A model generated the notes under the pieces. The model saw nothing but the letters and a program-made list of their open reading frames with translations, was not told the origin of the DNA and ran no database searches. DNA of 64,000 bases, from positions 1-64,000 of the forward strand of contig NZ_PDUS01000006.1 of assembly GCF_002723455.1 (NCBI RefSeq), given 5' to 3'. The position numbers and the translations under genes are program-made. The stretch comes from Pseudoalteromonas sp. 3D05 (lineage in GTDB: Bacteria; Pseudomonadota; Gammaproteobacteria; Enterobacterales; Alteromonadaceae). Numbering within the stretch: the first letter of the stretch is position 1; each line of letters opens with the position of its first letter. Positions 46,235-56,806 of this stretch are shown in pieces.

Positions 46235-48160
46235 TTACAAACCTAAATTATCTTTAATATTTTTCATTTGTTGCTGTAATCGGTCGTGTATTTCTTCAAC
46301 CAAGTGACTTGATTCACTCACCTGCCCCTTCATGTCTTGCATAGACTGACTAAAGTTTTCGAGCAACCTATTTTGCTGCTTTGCAAGCTCCATTGCCTCA
46401 AACGCAACCTTGTTGGCATCTTGAGCATTATTAGCCACACCTTCAGAGTTACGTTTAAGTTCTTGTGCGTTGTTAGTTTGTGATTGGGCATCATCCGCCA
46501 ATGCTGAAATTTGAGTAGACACCATACCGGAGTTTTCACTGAGTAAATTAAGTTGTTCGTTAATATCGCTCAACGAACCTTGAGTTTGACGTGCCAATTT
46601 ACGCACCTCATCTGCCACAACCGCAAACCCCCGCCCATGTTCTCCGGCTCGTGCAGACTCAATCGCCGCATTCAAAGCCAGTAGATTAGTCTGCTCTGCA
46701 ATTGTACGTATCACTTCTATCACTTGGCCAACATCCTGCACACCACTAAGTAACTCTTGTAAGCTCTTAAGACCGCCTTCAACACGCGTTTGCGTATTTG
46801 AGCTCGCGCCTAACATGCTTTGTGCAAACCCCAAGCTTTGCTCCATCGCTGAAAAGGTTTGCTTAGCGTTATCAGCAACTTGACTATTAATGTCGTTAAC
46901 TTGCTCACCAATTTGCTGTATGTCATGCAGCAATGCTTGATTTTGCTCTACTTGTTGATGGCTACCATGGGTTTGCTGACTAATTGTATTTAGGTTATCA
47001 CTCATCTCCTGCATAAAATCATTAATGACCTTAAGCATTTGCGCTCGCTCTTGTGCTTCTAGTCGCTGGCGCTCAATTAATTGGTTAAAGTAAGTAGCGA
47101 TTTCACCCACTTCAGTTTCTGAGTTTTTACTCTCAATATTTTTAAGCTCGTTTGACTCAATTAAAAATGCAAAACCATCACGCAACTGCCTTAATGGCGC
47201 AAGAATCTGTTTGCGCTGAACAATATAAACGCCGATTGCTAAAATCACCAGCATGCTTATAGCGATTGAACAAACCAAAAATATATGTTTTTTTAATGTA
47301 GCCTGTTCAACTTTTAATTGTTTCTCGGCGTTAATAACCGTCTCTGAAAGCAAAGCAGTTTGTTCACGTAATGACTCAATGCCAGCTTGGCGCTGCTCAG
47401 TTTGCTCTAATGTACTTGATAAATCTCGCGGGTATCTGTTTGGCCAGCTACTTATTTCTGCTTTTATTTCCTCTGCTAAATCTTCAGCTTCTACACCAAA
47501 AAACAGCTCATCTTCATCAACCTCACTCATCACACCCAAGTTATCTAGGTTATTAATCTGCTGTGCTATGCGATTTAAATTGGCTACGCTTTGAAGCAAG
47601 CTATCTTTAGTGTCTTGATCAAAGCTAATAATTAATTGATAAGTAAATAATGAAAGCGATGCAACTTCGCTATAGTAGTCACTAGCAAGCACATAATATT
47701 CCTCGCTATGAGTCCCCGCTTGATTTGCTTTATTGGCATAATTAATCAATGAAGAAGCAGAACCTGCCATTTGGCGCAAAGCGTTATCTAAAAGAGCCGT
47801 CTCATTGCCCGATAATTTGCCTAATGCTCGGTATTTACCATTAATATCTTGGTCAAGCTGAGTAAGCAAAGCTGCTAGCTGTTTCTCTAAGTGGCTGGGT
47901 AATACGTTAAGATCATTCTCTTGAACATCACTGATCAATTCGGATGCCTTAGTGAGGTACACACTATCGCCTTTAGCCAGATAGTCTTCAATTACCCCTT
48001 CAAGATCGAGCAGAATTTTATTCTTTAATTGGCTATAAGATTGATCTTGTTGTTCAAGCTTTATCAGGGTTTGGCTAGCCCAAAATAATGTAGCCGATAA
48101 AAGTATACTTGCAGAGGCAAGTAACACGGCTAAGAGGCGGGTAAATGAAGATACGCGCAT
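46235..48160 (-). CDS. Methyl-accepting chemotaxis protein
   Basis: The 641-residue transducer has an N-terminal membrane helix (about 9-29), a periplasmic helical sensor region, a second helix (about 293-315), a HAMP linker and the MA signalling domain. The hairpin tip is [35 protein letters not shown]. No C-terminal NWETF-type pentapeptide is present. The ligand is unknown. It is a single gene, as is common for MCPs in this group. Confidence 0.94.
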   Translation of the reverse strand: MRVSSFTRLLAVLLASASILLSATLFWASQTLIKLEQQDQSYSQLKNKILLDLEGVIEDYLAKGDSVYLTKASELISDVQENDLNVLPSHLEKQLAALLTQLDQDINGKYRALGKLSGNETALLDNALRQMAGSASSLINYANKANQAGTHSEEYYVLASDYYSEVASLSLFTYQLIISFDQDTKDSLLQSVANLNRIAQQINNLDNLGVMSEVDEDELFFGVEAEDLAEEIKAEISSWPNRYPRDLSSTLEQTEQRQAGIESLREQTALLSETVINAEKQLKVEQATLKKHIFLVCSIAISMLVILAIGVYIVQRKQILAPLRQLRDGFAFLIESNELKNIESKNSETEVGEIATYFNQLIERQRLEAQERAQMLKVINDFMQEMSDNLNTISQQTHGSHQQVEQNQALLHDIQQIGEQVNDINSQVADNAKQTFSAMEQSLGFAQSMLGASSNTQTRVEGGLKSLQELLSGVQDVGQVIEVIRTIAEQTNLLALNAAIESARAGEHGRGFAVVADEVRKLARQTQGSLSDINEQLNLLSENSGMVSTQISALADDAQSQTNNAQELKRNSEGVANNAQDANKVAFEAMELAKQQNRLLENFSQSMQDMKGQVSESSHLVEEIHDRLQQQMKNIKDNLGL

Positions 48161-48541
48161 AAGTTTTCCCTTTGGGTTAATTACGCACGTAGATTATTAA
48201 TTATTTATGACAGTTTAATGAAAACCTAACATGAAATTCTCACATGACAAAAATAGCTAAACTAAAAGCATGATAAACATAGTTTGCAATTAACAAATAG
48301 CTTACGAACAATGTAAAGTCACACAGCGACATAAAATGAAACTACACTCTGGCATCACGTTTGTACATGTATGTGTTTGGACTTACCAACTTAAGGCTGT
48401 CGTTGGTAAATAGCTATCGTTAGTGAGTTTAAGTAACATGAACTCTGGATAATAAATCTATCTCCAGCGGCTACTTTCAACGCTAACTGCGTTGAATTTA
48501 CAGAGTATTAGAGCAGCCATTTTTATAGTCTTTCCATAATA
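48161..48541. other. Intergenic region upstream of MCP
   Basis: A 381-bp stretch with the MCP promoter presumably near 48180-48300. A CAACGC-TAACT-GCGTTG hairpin at about 48479-48495 is the only symmetric item. No gene. Confidence 0.35.
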
Positions 48542-48806
48542 TATACCCAAGCCACCTCAAGATGCAGAATTCAGCGTTTCACAGGGGCTTAATATCAAGG
48601 CGTTACTTTGCAGGAATGGCACTCCCTTTTAAGAAGTAACAACGATGAGAGTAAGTTCCTGTGAAGCGCCCAAAGGGTTGGTTTAAAAGCGATTTATACT
48701 GCGTTATTGATTTTAACAATAGAACCACTATTACTTGCAATCAATGCCTTGCCTATATCGCTTTTAATTCCAACTGAAACTCGCATCTTGAGGTGGTTTG
48801 GGTATA
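48542..48806. mobile_element. MITE-like element, family A, copy 2 (inverted)
   Basis: This 265-bp copy is the reverse complement of 30939-31202 with about ten differences. Terminal repeats begin TATACCCAAGCC (48542-48565) and end at 48783-48806. It contains the same structured module and second hairpin. A 65-codon frame that runs out of it is not a gene. It lies downstream of the small membrane-protein gene. Confidence 0.85.
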
Positions 48807-48874
48807 AAGGTTATTTTTGCTGTACTGTTGCTGCAACGCAACAGTCGGTAGCACGCTTTAACCTGGGAATCGCT

Positions 48875-49564
48875 TCACTGCGTTCTCTCAGCACTGCTTT
48901 TTAATAAGGCACACCCCATCCAGACAAACCATACTATCTGGCTTAAGCCGAATGCATCTTTCAACTCTGGCACTGACTGAAACAGCGTGAGCACACCGAA
49001 AGCACCAACAACAAGCCCTAATAAATGTAACCCTTTTGCTAATTGTGCTGTTTTTAGGCCATGAATACTAATAAGCAATACCCATATACCACCGACCAGC
49101 TCAATTCCCCCGCCTAAACCATTAACCACTGTGGTATAAATATAAAACAAGGTATCCGCATGTGAACTCCCTTTGGCAAACAACGAAACCATAGTGTTCA
49201 TACCAACGAGTGCAACCATACCTGAGCCGAACATAAACACGACCCAAATAAAGCCAAATGCGCTTGCGGCGTTTAGAAGATGGGATGATAATACGTTGAG
49301 ACGTGCATGCGTTGCCTGTACTGCAATAAATAAGAAACCTCCGAATACTAGATAACCCAAAATATTCGCGAGACTAAATAAGGACTGTTGTGATTCAATA
49401 TACGCAATTTTATCACTTACAGACGCAGTTTGAGGAATTGAAAGCGCAACGCCATAGATTAAAAACATAACGATGTAGCACATCGGCATGGCAAAAAAAG
49501 CGCTCGCGCCCCACCGCATGTGTATATGGTTCGAGGTATTTTGATCACTTATGTTGTGATTCAT
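48875..49564 (-). CDS. Uncharacterised polytopic membrane protein
   Basis: The 229-residue protein has about six hydrophobic segments (MRWGASAFFAMPMCYIVMFL..., LANILGYLVFGGFLFIAVQ..., FGFIWVVFMFGSGMVALV..., GGIELVGGIWVLLISI, LGLVVGAFGVLTLFQ, IVWFVWMGCALL). It resembles DUF4386-like membrane proteins, but I am not sure. Start M16 of the frame (49564) has GGAA about 10 bases upstream. It is divergent from an AraC regulator, which may control it. Confidence 0.7.
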   Translation of the reverse strand: MNHNISDQNTSNHIHMRWGASAFFAMPMCYIVMFLIYGVALSIPQTASVSDKIAYIESQQSLFSLANILGYLVFGGFLFIAVQATHARLNVLSSHLLNAASAFGFIWVVFMFGSGMVALVGMNTMVSLFAKGSSHADTLFYIYTTVVNGLGGGIELVGGIWVLLISIHGLKTAQLAKGLHLLGLVVGAFGVLTLFQSVPELKDAFGLSQIVWFVWMGCALLKSSAERTQ

Positions 49565-49651
49565 GATAAACGGTTCCTTAATATTAAACTGTGTAATTAA
49601 TGCGTCCATACTAACGAGTATAGTGTCTTCAATCGTCTTTCCTACGTAACT

Positions 49652-49691
49652 CGGACATTTTTTGCTGCTAACTCGCTTATAATACTGTCCG
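49652..49691. promoter_or_regulatory. Candidate operator/promoter between divergent genes
   Basis: CGGACA (49652-49657) and TGTCCG (49686-49691) form a perfect 6-bp inverted repeat, centres 34 bases apart. A TATAAT hexamer (49678-49683) lies inside it on the plus strand, towards the AraC gene. It could be an AraC site or its own promoter. Inferred only. Confidence 0.3.
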
Positions 49692-49793
49692 AATGCATTA
49701 CAACAATTAGTGATGAAGTGAGTTGGGTATTCGCACCATGTGGCGAAGACAAAATACGGCGACGTTGAACAATAAAAAATAGGAATTGATTGA

Positions 49794-50933
49794 ATGACTG
49801 AAATTTTCTTATCAACAATGGCAATGGCGGTCGCAAGTTTTACGCTGATATTAATGCCGATGCAAACGCCTTCACCATCAAAAAAACCGTTGATGCTGAT
49901 ACTGTTATGTTTAGGGCTGCTTTCTACTGGCCCTATTATTTTTGCTTTTTTGCCTTGGCTTACTCAGCTGTACATCAGTGTGTTGCCTTTGTTGTTCTTC
50001 TTATTATTGCCCAGTCTGTGGTTTTATCACGAAGCATTGATAGCAGAGCATCAATGGCAGTGGACGCCAGCTATGTGGAAGCATTTTTTCCCGCTGCTAT
50101 TCGCAGGCGCTCTGGGTGGGGCTCTTTTTCTTTTACCAAAACCATCCTTTAACGCCATGTTTTTCTCAGAGCAGAGTCATGACGACACTTATATTCATCT
50201 ACTTTCCGGTGCATTTTTTGCCACGGTGATATTTTGGTGCGTGCTCAGCTGGTGCTACGTTGTCATGATGCTAAAGCGAACGGTCAAATACAGAAATAAG
50301 TTGAAGAATGTATTTTCAAATGATCAAGGGAAGAGCCTAAGCTGGTTTAGTGGTGTTTCCTTACTTATCGCCTTTTCCTGGGTATATGCGCTAGCAGTAT
50401 TGCTGCTTGATAATCGGTTACAGTTTATCGGCGTGTCTGAGAACGGCGCATTGGTAATGCTTGTCACCATTGTCTGGGTAATGTGTGCCAATGGGTTACA
50501 ACAACGCCCAGGCTTTGAAGACAACCCACCACCAACAGACGTTGAAAGCCAGCAGCAACCAACAAAAGCATACGAACGCTCAGCATTAACTAACCATAAC
50601 TTATCAGTGATTTCAGAAAAACTAACCCGTGCTATAAATGATGATAAGGCACACCTTGATCCTGAGTTAACGCTGGCAAAACTCTCTGCAATAGCAAAAG
50701 AGCCCTCGCAATATATATCACAAGCATTATCACAGCATTTGGGCACAACATTTTTTGATTTTATCAATGATGCAAGAATAGAGAGTGCCAACCACATGCT
50801 TATAAATACCAATCAATCGGTACTTGATATCGCGATGGCGACCGGGTTTAACTCGCGCTCTTCTTTTTACAAAGCGTTCAAAAAATTTAATGACTTAACG
50901 CCAAGTCAGTACAGAAAAGCGCAGAAAGTATGA
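49794..50933 (+). CDS. Membrane-bound AraC-family regulator
   Basis: The 379-residue protein has about seven N-terminal membrane helices (residues about 3-235) and a C-terminal AraC/XylS DNA-binding domain (about 280-378, with SVLDIAMATGFNSRSSFYKAFKKFNDLTPSQYR). Membrane-linked AraC proteins sense extracellular or membrane signals. AGGA lies 9 bases before the ATG. It is divergent from the 229-residue membrane protein. Confidence 0.9.
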   Translation: MTEIFLSTMAMAVASFTLILMPMQTPSPSKKPLMLILLCLGLLSTGPIIFAFLPWLTQLYISVLPLLFFLLLPSLWFYHEALIAEHQWQWTPAMWKHFFPLLFAGALGGALFLLPKPSFNAMFFSEQSHDDTYIHLLSGAFFATVIFWCVLSWCYVVMMLKRTVKYRNKLKNVFSNDQGKSLSWFSGVSLLIAFSWVYALAVLLLDNRLQFIGVSENGALVMLVTIVWVMCANGLQQRPGFEDNPPPTDVESQQQPTKAYERSALTNHNLSVISEKLTRAINDDKAHLDPELTLAKLSAIAKEPSQYISQALSQHLGTTFFDFINDARIESANHMLINTNQSVLDIAMATGFNSRSSFYKAFKKFNDLTPSQYRKAQKV

Positions 50934-51043
50934 TTATCTCAGTGTAGTGTCTCGTTACAGTGACTTATTTTCACCGCTCAATCTATGTCAAAGTGTGGTG
51001 TCAGTGACATGAACGAATAAGCCACATTAATCCTATAAAACGA

Positions 51044-51772
51044 TTAGACCATGGCCGCTTTAACATAAACATCAAAACGGTTTTTCTTGGTTTTTATTTG
51101 CATACTGGGTGCTTTGTCATTTAGAAATGGCGCATAATCAGGGCGTTTTACCACAACCCGTTTACTCGCTAGAGGGTAAGCAAAATCTAATAAGTTATCA
51201 GCATCGGTATCGGCCCCTACAAGATCTTGAAATACGCGCATCTCTTTTTTTACTAGCGCTGATTTTTCACGATGAGGAAACATAGGGTCAAGATACACAA
51301 CATCTGGAACGCTCTCACATTGTGCAAGTAAAGTATGGCTTGAACCAAATACCAAGCTCATGCTTTGCTGCATCCAAGGGCCTATTTCAATGTCATCATA
51401 AGCTCGCTGCAAACCATCATAGAGTAACGCAGCCACAACAGGATGGCGTTCGTGCAAAATCACTTTACAACCCAAAGAAGCTAAAACAAATCCATCTCGA
51501 CCTAAACCTGCAGTAGCATCTAAAACGACAGGGGTTGCCCCTTTGTTTAAGCCCACCGCCTTTGCGATTGATTGCCCTTTACCACCCCCAAATTTACGTC
51601 GATGAGCGGCCGCCCCAGTAACAAAATCGACGGATATCGCCCCAAGCTTTGGTTCATCAGTTTTATATAAGCTCAACCCTTTCTCGTCATAACGCAACGC
51701 AAACCCAGTTTGTTGGGCAGCCCAACTTTCCAGTCCAAAGCGCTGCTCTAACTCGTTAAGATATGTGCGCAT
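51044..51772 (-). CDS. rsmJ: RsmJ, 16S rRNA m2G1516 methyltransferase
   Basis: RsmJ methylates G1516 of 16S rRNA. The product is about 242 residues (up to 264 with an alternative start at 51838). Family blocks are [36 protein letters not shown] and the SAM motif [20 protein letters not shown], then [26 protein letters not shown] 51772 was chosen by rough comparison; no strong ribosome site marks it. Confidence 0.92.
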   Translation of the reverse strand: MRTYLNELEQRFGLESWAAQQTGFALRYDEKGLSLYKTDEPKLGAISVDFVTGAAAHRRKFGGGKGQSIAKAVGLNKGATPVVLDATAGLGRDGFVLASLGCKVILHERHPVVAALLYDGLQRAYDDIEIGPWMQQSMSLVFGSSHTLLAQCESVPDVVYLDPMFPHREKSALVKKEMRVFQDLVGADTDADNLLDFAYPLASKRVVVKRPDYAPFLNDKAPSMQIKTKKNRFDVYVKAAMV

Positions 51773-51856
51773 TTCTTTAAAAGAACACTGTATAACCAAA
51801 ATAAACTCCGACCATGAATAGCATGCGAAGTATATCAACTGCCACTATCTATAGCA

Positions 51857-53038
51857 CTAAAATAGCTCAATATCTGTTTGTGAGGTAATGTCATCGGTGT
51901 GCTCAGGCTCTGCTATTTTGCTTAAGCTTACAATTAACTCATTACGTGATTCAATAATGTGATTTAGTTGATACTTAATATATGTAAGGTCTTCGTTAAG
52001 TACGCCGAAAGCCAGCTGTGTTTTTACTAGCTGCTCTATTTGTGAACGTAGTGTTTGATTATCTGCCAATGCAGGGTGTTGCTCAATGGTTTCACGTAGT
52101 TCATCTAATTGTGTTTCAAACTTTGCCGTTGCCATATCGCGCGCATCGCTATTTTTGTACATTTGCGATGAAAGCTCACTAAAGGCATTACCAATTGTAT
52201 GCGCTTGGGATAAAGCTTTTTCATTGACTTCCATATCTTGGATTTTAGCGTTAGTAACCTCTAAAATATGAGGAAATAAATCTTTGAACCGGCCATATAA
52301 AGCAACATCATCCAGCGGCATGTTTTTAATCAAAATCGACACTTTGGGGTAGTTAACAATCGTGCGGCTGCTAAAATCTACAAAACGATTAGCATGGCGA
52401 TGCTTTTCTAATAGCTCTTGTTCAAGTGGACACACCGCACCTTCAGCGCTATGAAATACCCCCACTTCTTCATACCAAAATGCCGCAACCACATCTAAAT
52501 TTAACGGTTTAAAAAAATCAAAAAAGTAGTTCGATAGAGTATCTACATCATGGGCGTGATAAGTCTGACCGACGTAACGCATTATGCGACCCATATCACC
52601 TGAATCGGTCATCGCAATTTCAGCAGTAATTTGCGCCCGTTCAATATCACTTTTTAATTTAATAGAGTGCTGTCGATACTCATACAACACGCGGATCCGC
52701 GCAATGAGTTCTTCTGCATTGAATGGCTTAACAATATAATCAGCGGCCCCAGAGTTGTAGCCTTTTACGCGCTCTGGCAGTGCGCTTCTGCCAGACAAAA
52801 ACATAATTGGTGTGTCTTTTGTTTGTTCGAGTGATTTGAGCTCTCTACAAACTTCGTAACCTGTTTTACCAGGCATTTCCACATCAAGTAATATAATATC
52901 GGGATTATACTTTTTTGCTTGTCTAAGTCCTTCCTCACCATTTTTAGCATGTATGATTTTACAAAACCCCGCTAAAGACTCTTCTATAACACGGTGTACG
53001 TATTTATCATCATCAATTGCTAAAACCAGTTTTGACAT
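51857..53038 (-). CDS. Orphan response regulator with unknown C-terminal domain
   Basis: The 393-residue protein has an N-terminal receiver domain with phospho-acceptor D52 in LLDVEMPG, and acidic D9-D11 near the start. The remaining 270 residues do not match GGDEF, EAL, HTH or phosphatase motifs that I recognise. The C-terminal third looks helical and coiled-coil (ETQLDELRETIEQHPAL...). No histidine kinase is adjacent. ATG 53038 was chosen because GGAGCAAGG lies just upstream. Confidence 0.85.
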   Translation of the reverse strand: MSKLVLAIDDDKYVHRVIEESLAGFCKIIHAKNGEEGLRQAKKYNPDIILLDVEMPGKTGYEVCRELKSLEQTKDTPIMFLSGRSALPERVKGYNSGAADYIVKPFNAEELIARIRVLYEYRQHSIKLKSDIERAQITAEIAMTDSGDMGRIMRYVGQTYHAHDVDTLSNYFFDFFKPLNLDVVAAFWYEEVGVFHSAEGAVCPLEQELLEKHRHANRFVDFSSRTIVNYPKVSILIKNMPLDDVALYGRFKDLFPHILEVTNAKIQDMEVNEKALSQAHTIGNAFSELSSQMYKNSDARDMATAKFETQLDELRETIEQHPALADNQTLRSQIEQLVKTQLAFGVLNEDLTYIKYQLNHIIESRNELIVSLSKIAEPEHTDDITSQTDIELF

Positions 53039-53125
53039 ACCTTGCTCCATTATTGTCACTCACTTAAAAAGCATAGTACGGAGCACTGATTTTGCGATAA
53101 TTTATTTGTTTTTTCTGCTTTAAAA

Positions 53126-53153
53126 CAAAAAAAGCGCCAGTTCGGCGCTTTTT
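53126..53153 (-). terminator. Terminator between response regulator and prlC
   Basis: AAAAAAGCGCC / GGCGCTTTTT stem with a short loop and T-runs on both strands, just past the prlC stop. It ends prlC transcription and lies upstream of the response regulator. Confidence 0.88.
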
Positions 53154-53168
53154 AAAATTTTATTGTGC

Positions 53169-55220
53169 TTACGAGGCAATACCACTATGACGTAAAAGTG
53201 CATCGACATTTGGCTCGCGACCACGGAACGCTTTAAATAATTCCATTGGCTCTTCGCTGCCCCCTTTTTCCAAAATATTCTCTAGGAATAACTGTCCTGT
53301 TGTAGCATTAAAAATGCCTTCTTCTTCAAACCGTGAGAAGGCATCAGCTGAGAGTACTTCAGCCCATTTATACGAGTAGTATCCAGCGCTATAGCCACCA
53401 GCAAAAATATGACTAAAACCATGTTGGAAGCGGTTAAATTCTGGCGGTTTAACAACTGAGGTATGGCTACGCACTTCGTCTAAGCGCGCTTGAATTTGGC
53501 ACTCTTCACCCGCTTTATAATCATTGTGGATTCTAAAGTCGAACAATGAGAACTCTATTTGACGCAGCATTTGCATGCCTGAATTGTAATTTTTAGCGGC
53601 TAACAGTTTATCAAGTAGCTCTTTAGGCAATGGTTCGCCAGTTTCATAGTGGCCTGAAATAAAGTTAAGTGCCTCTTCTTCATAGCACCAATTTTCTAAA
53701 AATTGACTCGGTAGCTCCACAGCATCCCAAGCAACGCCGTTAATACCCGCAACTGGCGCCGCTTCAACTTGAGTAAGCATATGGTGAATACCATGGCCAA
53801 ACTCATGAAATAAAGTAGTCACTTCGTTGTGAGTGAATAATGCAGGTTTATCGCCAACCGCTTTATTAAAGTTACATACTAAGTAAGCAACTGGTGTTTG
53901 CAACTCACCATTAGCACGCACCTTTCGACCCATGCAATCATCCATCCACGCGCCACCACGTTTGTGATCGCGTGCATATAAATCCAGGTAAAAACGCCCA
54001 CGGAGAGTATTGCTGCTGTCGTAAATTTCAAAAAAGCGCACATCTTTGTGATAAGTATCTACATCAGCGACTTCTTTTACCGTAATACCAAATAGGCGAT
54101 TTACAGTTTCAAATAAGCCACTCAAGACTTTATTTGCTGGAAAGTAAGGGCGCAATACTTCATCTGATATCGCATACTTTTCTTGCTTTAGCTTCTCACC
54201 GTAGTAACCATAGTCCCATGCAGCAAGCTCATCAATACCGTGTTTCTCTTTAGCGTAGGCTTGTAACTCTGCTAATTCTTGCTCTGCTTGTGGTTTTGAT
54301 TTTGCAGCTAAGTCTTCTAAAAATGAAAAAACTTGCTCTGGTGTTTCAGCCATTTTAGTCGCCAATGATTTTTCGGCATAACTTTCAAACCCCAGTAATT
54401 GAGCAAGTTCATGGCGCAGCGCAAGTTCTTCACTCATAATTGCTGAATTATCAAATTCACCCGCATTGGGCCCTTTGTCTGATGCGCGAGTAACAAATGC
54501 AGTGTACGTTTCTTCACGTAATTCGCGGCTATCTGCGTAAGTCATTACCGGTAAATACGATGGAAAATCTAACGTGAATAACCAACCATCTAAATCTTTG
54601 CTTTTTGCGGTATCAGCTGCCAGTGCTAATGCTGACTCGGGTAAACCTGCAAGCTGTGTTTCATCTGTTATATGCTTTTGCCACGCAAGCGTTGCATCCA
54701 TCACGTTATTACCAAACTTAGCTGCAAGTTCAGATAAACGCGCGCTAATTTCGCCATACCGTTTTTGTTGCGCGGGCTCAAGGGCAATGCCCGAAAGTTC
54801 AAAATCACGCAATGCATTAGTAATTGATTTTTGCTGAGCGGTGCTCAAGGTTTTAAATTCATCGCTGTTATACAGCGTATTATAAGCATCGTATAACCCC
54901 TGATGCTGACCAACAAACGTTGAATACTCTGAGATAATAGGTAAGCATTGTTCATACGCTTCACGTAGCTCATCTGAATTCACCACTGAGTTCATATGTG
55001 AAACAGGAGAAAACATGCGTGAAAGTTTATCGTCTACTTCTTCAAGTGGTAAAACGAGGTCCTGCCAAGTGAACGACTTATTAGCCAACACTTCATCTAT
55101 CTTTGAACGACATTCATCAATACCGGCTTTGAGTGCAGGAACAACATGTTCAGGCTTAATTTTTGAAAACGGTGGCAAGCCTTCAAGGCCTACTAGTGGG
55201 TTATTTTGTAAATCGCTCAT
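53169..55220 (-). CDS. prlC: PrlC, oligopeptidase A (M3 family)
   Basis: PrlC is a cytoplasmic zinc oligopeptidase that clears peptides, including cleaved signal peptides. The 683-residue protein (E. coli about 680) has the zinc motif H472-EFG-H476, within TLFHEFGHGIHH, and a conserved ELPSQFLENW segment. ATG 55220 (MSDLQNNPLVGLEGLPPFSKI) was chosen because GAGAG lies 5 bases upstream. 28 additional upstream codons look non-native. Confidence 0.95.
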   Translation of the reverse strand: MSDLQNNPLVGLEGLPPFSKIKPEHVVPALKAGIDECRSKIDEVLANKSFTWQDLVLPLEEVDDKLSRMFSPVSHMNSVVNSDELREAYEQCLPIISEYSTFVGQHQGLYDAYNTLYNSDEFKTLSTAQQKSITNALRDFELSGIALEPAQQKRYGEISARLSELAAKFGNNVMDATLAWQKHITDETQLAGLPESALALAADTAKSKDLDGWLFTLDFPSYLPVMTYADSRELREETYTAFVTRASDKGPNAGEFDNSAIMSEELALRHELAQLLGFESYAEKSLATKMAETPEQVFSFLEDLAAKSKPQAEQELAELQAYAKEKHGIDELAAWDYGYYGEKLKQEKYAISDEVLRPYFPANKVLSGLFETVNRLFGITVKEVADVDTYHKDVRFFEIYDSSNTLRGRFYLDLYARDHKRGGAWMDDCMGRKVRANGELQTPVAYLVCNFNKAVGDKPALFTHNEVTTLFHEFGHGIHHMLTQVEAAPVAGINGVAWDAVELPSQFLENWCYEEEALNFISGHYETGEPLPKELLDKLLAAKNYNSGMQMLRQIEFSLFDFRIHNDYKAGEECQIQARLDEVRSHTSVVKPPEFNRFQHGFSHIFAGGYSAGYYSYKWAEVLSADAFSRFEEEGIFNATTGQLFLENILEKGGSEEPMELFKAFRGREPNVDALLRHSGIAS

Positions 55221-55352
55221 TTTAGCTCTCAAATCGTTTCGAATATGATTTTTAAGTTGGGGCACAACGCTTGAAATACAAGGGGCTTTTAACGGGTCTT
55301 CCATGTGTTATTATCGGATTAAATACGTTTTATATAAACTTGAGGACTAAAA

Positions 55353-56714
55353 ATGGCTCAGCATTTTGATTACATTGCAATTGGTGGCGGTAGCGGCGGA
55401 ATTGGCTCGGCTAACCGCGCAGCTATGCGTGGCGCAAAGGTCGCACTAATTGAAGCACAACACATGGGTGGTACCTGTGTAAACGTGGGTTGCGTGCCTA
55501 AAAAAGTAATGTGGCACGGTGCACAAATTGCCGAAGCGATTAATGCATATGCCCCAGATTACGGCTTTGATGTAGAACTAAAAAGCTTCAACTGGGCTAA
55601 ACTAGTTGAAAGTCGCGAAGCCTATATTGGTCGTATTCACCAAGGTTATAATAAGTACCTTGCAAGTAATGGTGTAACCGTTATTAACGGTTTCGCTAAA
55701 TTTGTAGATAATAAAACAGTTGAAGTAAACGGCGAGCTTTACACCGCTGATCATATTCTTGTTGCAGTAGGTGGTCGCCCTACTATTCCTAATATACCGG
55801 GTGCAGAGCACGGTATTGACTCTAACGGCTTTTTTGAGCTCAATGAGCAACCTAAACGCGTTGCTGTTGTTGGCGCCGGTTACATAGCAGTTGAGATTGC
55901 AGGTGTATTACACAGCCTTGGCACAGAAACTCATTTATTCGTGCGTAAAAACAAACCACTGCGTTCATTCGACCCATATATCATCGACACACTTGTTGAT
56001 ATTATGGCTAAAGAAGGCCCTACGCTGCATACCGAATGTTCACCAAAAGAAGTGGTTAAAGAAAGCGATGGTAGCTTAACTATCCACTTTGAGAATGGCT
56101 ACAGCCAAAACGTTGACGAAGTTATTTGGGCTATTGGCCGCACGCCAACAACCGATAAAATTAACCTAGCCGCTGCGGGTGTTGAAGTGAACGAAAGTGG
56201 CTATGTAAAGGTTGATGAATACCAAAACACCACAGCAGAGAACGTATATGCGGTAGGTGATATTATCGAAAACGGTATAGAGCTGACACCCGTTGCAATC
56301 AAGGCAGGCCGCACTTTATCAGAGCGTTTATTTAACAAAGACCTCCCTGATGATTTGAAGATGGATTATAACCTAGTTCCTACCGTGGTATTTAGCCACC
56401 CGCCAATTGGCACTATAGGTGTAACTGAACAAGAAGCCATTTCGCAATACGGCGCAGAAAACGTAAAAGTGTATAAATCGAGCTTTGCCGCGATGTACAC
56501 CGCCGTTACCCAGCATCGCCAAGCCTGTAATATGATGCTAGTTTGCGCAGGCCCTGAAGAAAAAGTGGTTGGCCTACACGGTATTGGTTTTACAGTTGAT
56601 GAAATGATTCAAGGTTTTGCCGTTGCTATGAAAATGGGCGCAACCAAAGCTGATTTTGATTCAACGGTTGCCCTGCACCCAACTGGGTCTGAAGAGTTTG
56701 TTACTATGCGCTAG
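55353..56714 (+). CDS. gor: Glutathione reductase
   Basis: This is a flavoenzyme that keeps glutathione reduced with NADPH. The 453-residue protein has FAD motif [14 protein letters not shown], redox-active C42-VNVG-C47, the NADPH motif [12 protein letters not shown] and the C-terminal [12 protein letters not shown] with the acid-base histidine. It is a single gene with its own strong terminator, divergent from prlC. Confidence 0.97.
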   Translation: MAQHFDYIAIGGGSGGIGSANRAAMRGAKVALIEAQHMGGTCVNVGCVPKKVMWHGAQIAEAINAYAPDYGFDVELKSFNWAKLVESREAYIGRIHQGYNKYLASNGVTVINGFAKFVDNKTVEVNGELYTADHILVAVGGRPTIPNIPGAEHGIDSNGFFELNEQPKRVAVVGAGYIAVEIAGVLHSLGTETHLFVRKNKPLRSFDPYIIDTLVDIMAKEGPTLHTECSPKEVVKESDGSLTIHFENGYSQNVDEVIWAIGRTPTTDKINLAAAGVEVNESGYVKVDEYQNTTAENVYAVGDIIENGIELTPVAIKAGRTLSERLFNKDLPDDLKMDYNLVPTVVFSHPPIGTIGVTEQEAISQYGAENVKVYKSSFAAMYTAVTQHRQACNMMLVCAGPEEKVVGLHGIGFTVDEMIQGFAVAMKMGATKADFDSTVALHPTGSEEFVTMR

Positions 56715-56740
56715 TTAAAGCGCTCAAGGCTCAAAAAGAT

Positions 56741-56772
56741 AAACCTTGCAGTTAACGCTGCAAGGTTTTTTT
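56741..56772 (+). terminator. Terminator of gor
   Basis: AAACCTTGCA / TGCAAGGTTT 10-bp stem with loop GTTAACGC and a T7 run, 26 bases after the stop. Confidence 0.93.
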
Positions 56773-56806
56773 CGTTTTGGCTGGTGACTTTACTTACTAT
56801 CAATAC

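Noticed and set aside
48707-48904. Reading frame out of family A copy 2
   Set aside because: Same repeat-derived sequence as above, continuing into unrelated DNA.
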